In this document: piece by piece, positions 6,831-6,998 of the stretch | Layout of the letters: each line of letters starts with the position of its first letter | How positions within the stretch are numbered: the stretch's first letter is position 1 | Origin: an uncultured Bacteroidota bacterium | GTDB lineage: Bacteria; Bacteroidota; Bacteroidia; Bacteroidales; SZUA-534 | Reading direction: 5' to 3' | DNA: 6,998 nucleotides | Assembly: GCA_937900725.1 (NCBI GenBank) | Contig: CALCFP010000079.1 | Location: forward strand, 1-6,998 | The notes under the pieces: generated by a model | Told to the model about the DNA's origin: nothing | The model's input: the letters and a program-made list of their open reading frames with translations, nothing else | Database searches by the model: none | Program-made: the position numbers and the translations under genes

Positions 6831-6844
6831 TTAGAGTTCAACAT
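6831..6844 (-). repeat. Right arm of 14-bp inverted repeat flanking the T9SS-protein gene
   Basis: The plus-strand sequence TTAGAGTTCAACAT is the exact reverse complement of 5101-5114. It lies 14 bp upstream of the start codon at 6816, inside the 31-bp gap to the upstream partial gene. Confidence 0.55.
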
Positions 6845-6847
6845 ATT

Positions 6848-6998
6848 TTATTGTAAATGAATAATAATTGACATACAAATTATAATAATAATTACTATTA
6901 ATTGTTTTAAATTGATATTTTCTTTTTTATTTCCGTCAATTACTGCATCATAAATGTTGATATTTTTAATATTTGAATATTTTACAGCTTCAGGTATT
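6848..6998 (-). CDS. C-terminal end of an unknown gene with a terminal membrane segment (partial)
   Basis: The minus strand is open from the right window edge to a TAA at 6848-6850, giving 49 residues. The first part is hydrophilic (IPEAVKYSN, then DAVIDGNKKENINLKQ), followed by a strongly hydrophobic LIVIIIIICMSIII and a short tail HLQ. The change from polar residues to a single hydrophobic helix looks like a real protein end, perhaps a C-terminally anchored membrane protein. An open frame this long is also rather unlikely by chance in such AT-rich DNA, where stop codons are frequent. No family is recognised. It ends 31 bp before the T9SS-protein gene on the same strand, so the two may share a transcript. 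A chance open frame in low-complexity DNA remains possible. Confidence 0.5.
   Translation of the reverse strand, partial: IPEAVKYSNIKNINIYDAVIDGNKKENINLKQLIVIIIIICMSIIIHLQ

Overview
The window looks like chromosomal DNA of a Bacteroidota bacterium, most likely order Bacteroidales (Prevotella/Porphyromonas-like). Three things suggest this: a C-terminal type IX secretion (T9SS) sorting domain, a BspA-like leucine-rich-repeat surface protein, and A-rich leaders in place of Shine-Dalgarno sequences. All recognisable genes lie on the minus strand, so transcription runs from the right edge to the left edge.

In transcription order, the right edge (6848-6998) holds the last 49 codons of an unknown gene ending in an isoleucine-rich membrane segment. 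After 31 bp comes a 560-residue secreted protein with a signal peptide, fibronectin-III/Ig/PKD-like domains and a T9SS sorting domain (5134-6816), followed by a strong intrinsic terminator (5068-5093). A 14-bp perfect inverted repeat (5101-5114 and 6831-6844) lies just outside both ends of this gene. A 145-bp gap separates the terminator from a likely unit of three genes: a YkgJ-family cysteine-cluster protein (4641-4922), a family 2 glycosyltransferase with C-terminal membrane helices (3602-4597), and a 907-residue BspA-like LRR protein (817-3540). The gaps within this unit are 43 and 61 bp. A candidate promoter lies directly in front of the glycosyltransferase.

The gap from 456 to 816 holds a roughly 196-bp fold-back element (510-705) with near-perfect 16-bp terminal inverted repeats and nested internal inverted repeats, probably a MITE-like or structured repeat. 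At the left edge is the 5' part of polA (1-455), encoding the 5'-3' exonuclease domain of DNA polymerase I with its metal-binding acidic residues intact.

Two genes encode exported, surface-type proteins. The larger, LRR one has no visible T9SS tail, while the other does. The glycosyltransferase probably acts on cell-surface polysaccharide, but nothing ties the genes to one pathway. I see no clear new defence or mobile system. The least explained signals are the fold-back element, the inverted repeats bracketing the T9SS gene, and the three-block architecture of the LRR protein with a possible frameshift at its end.
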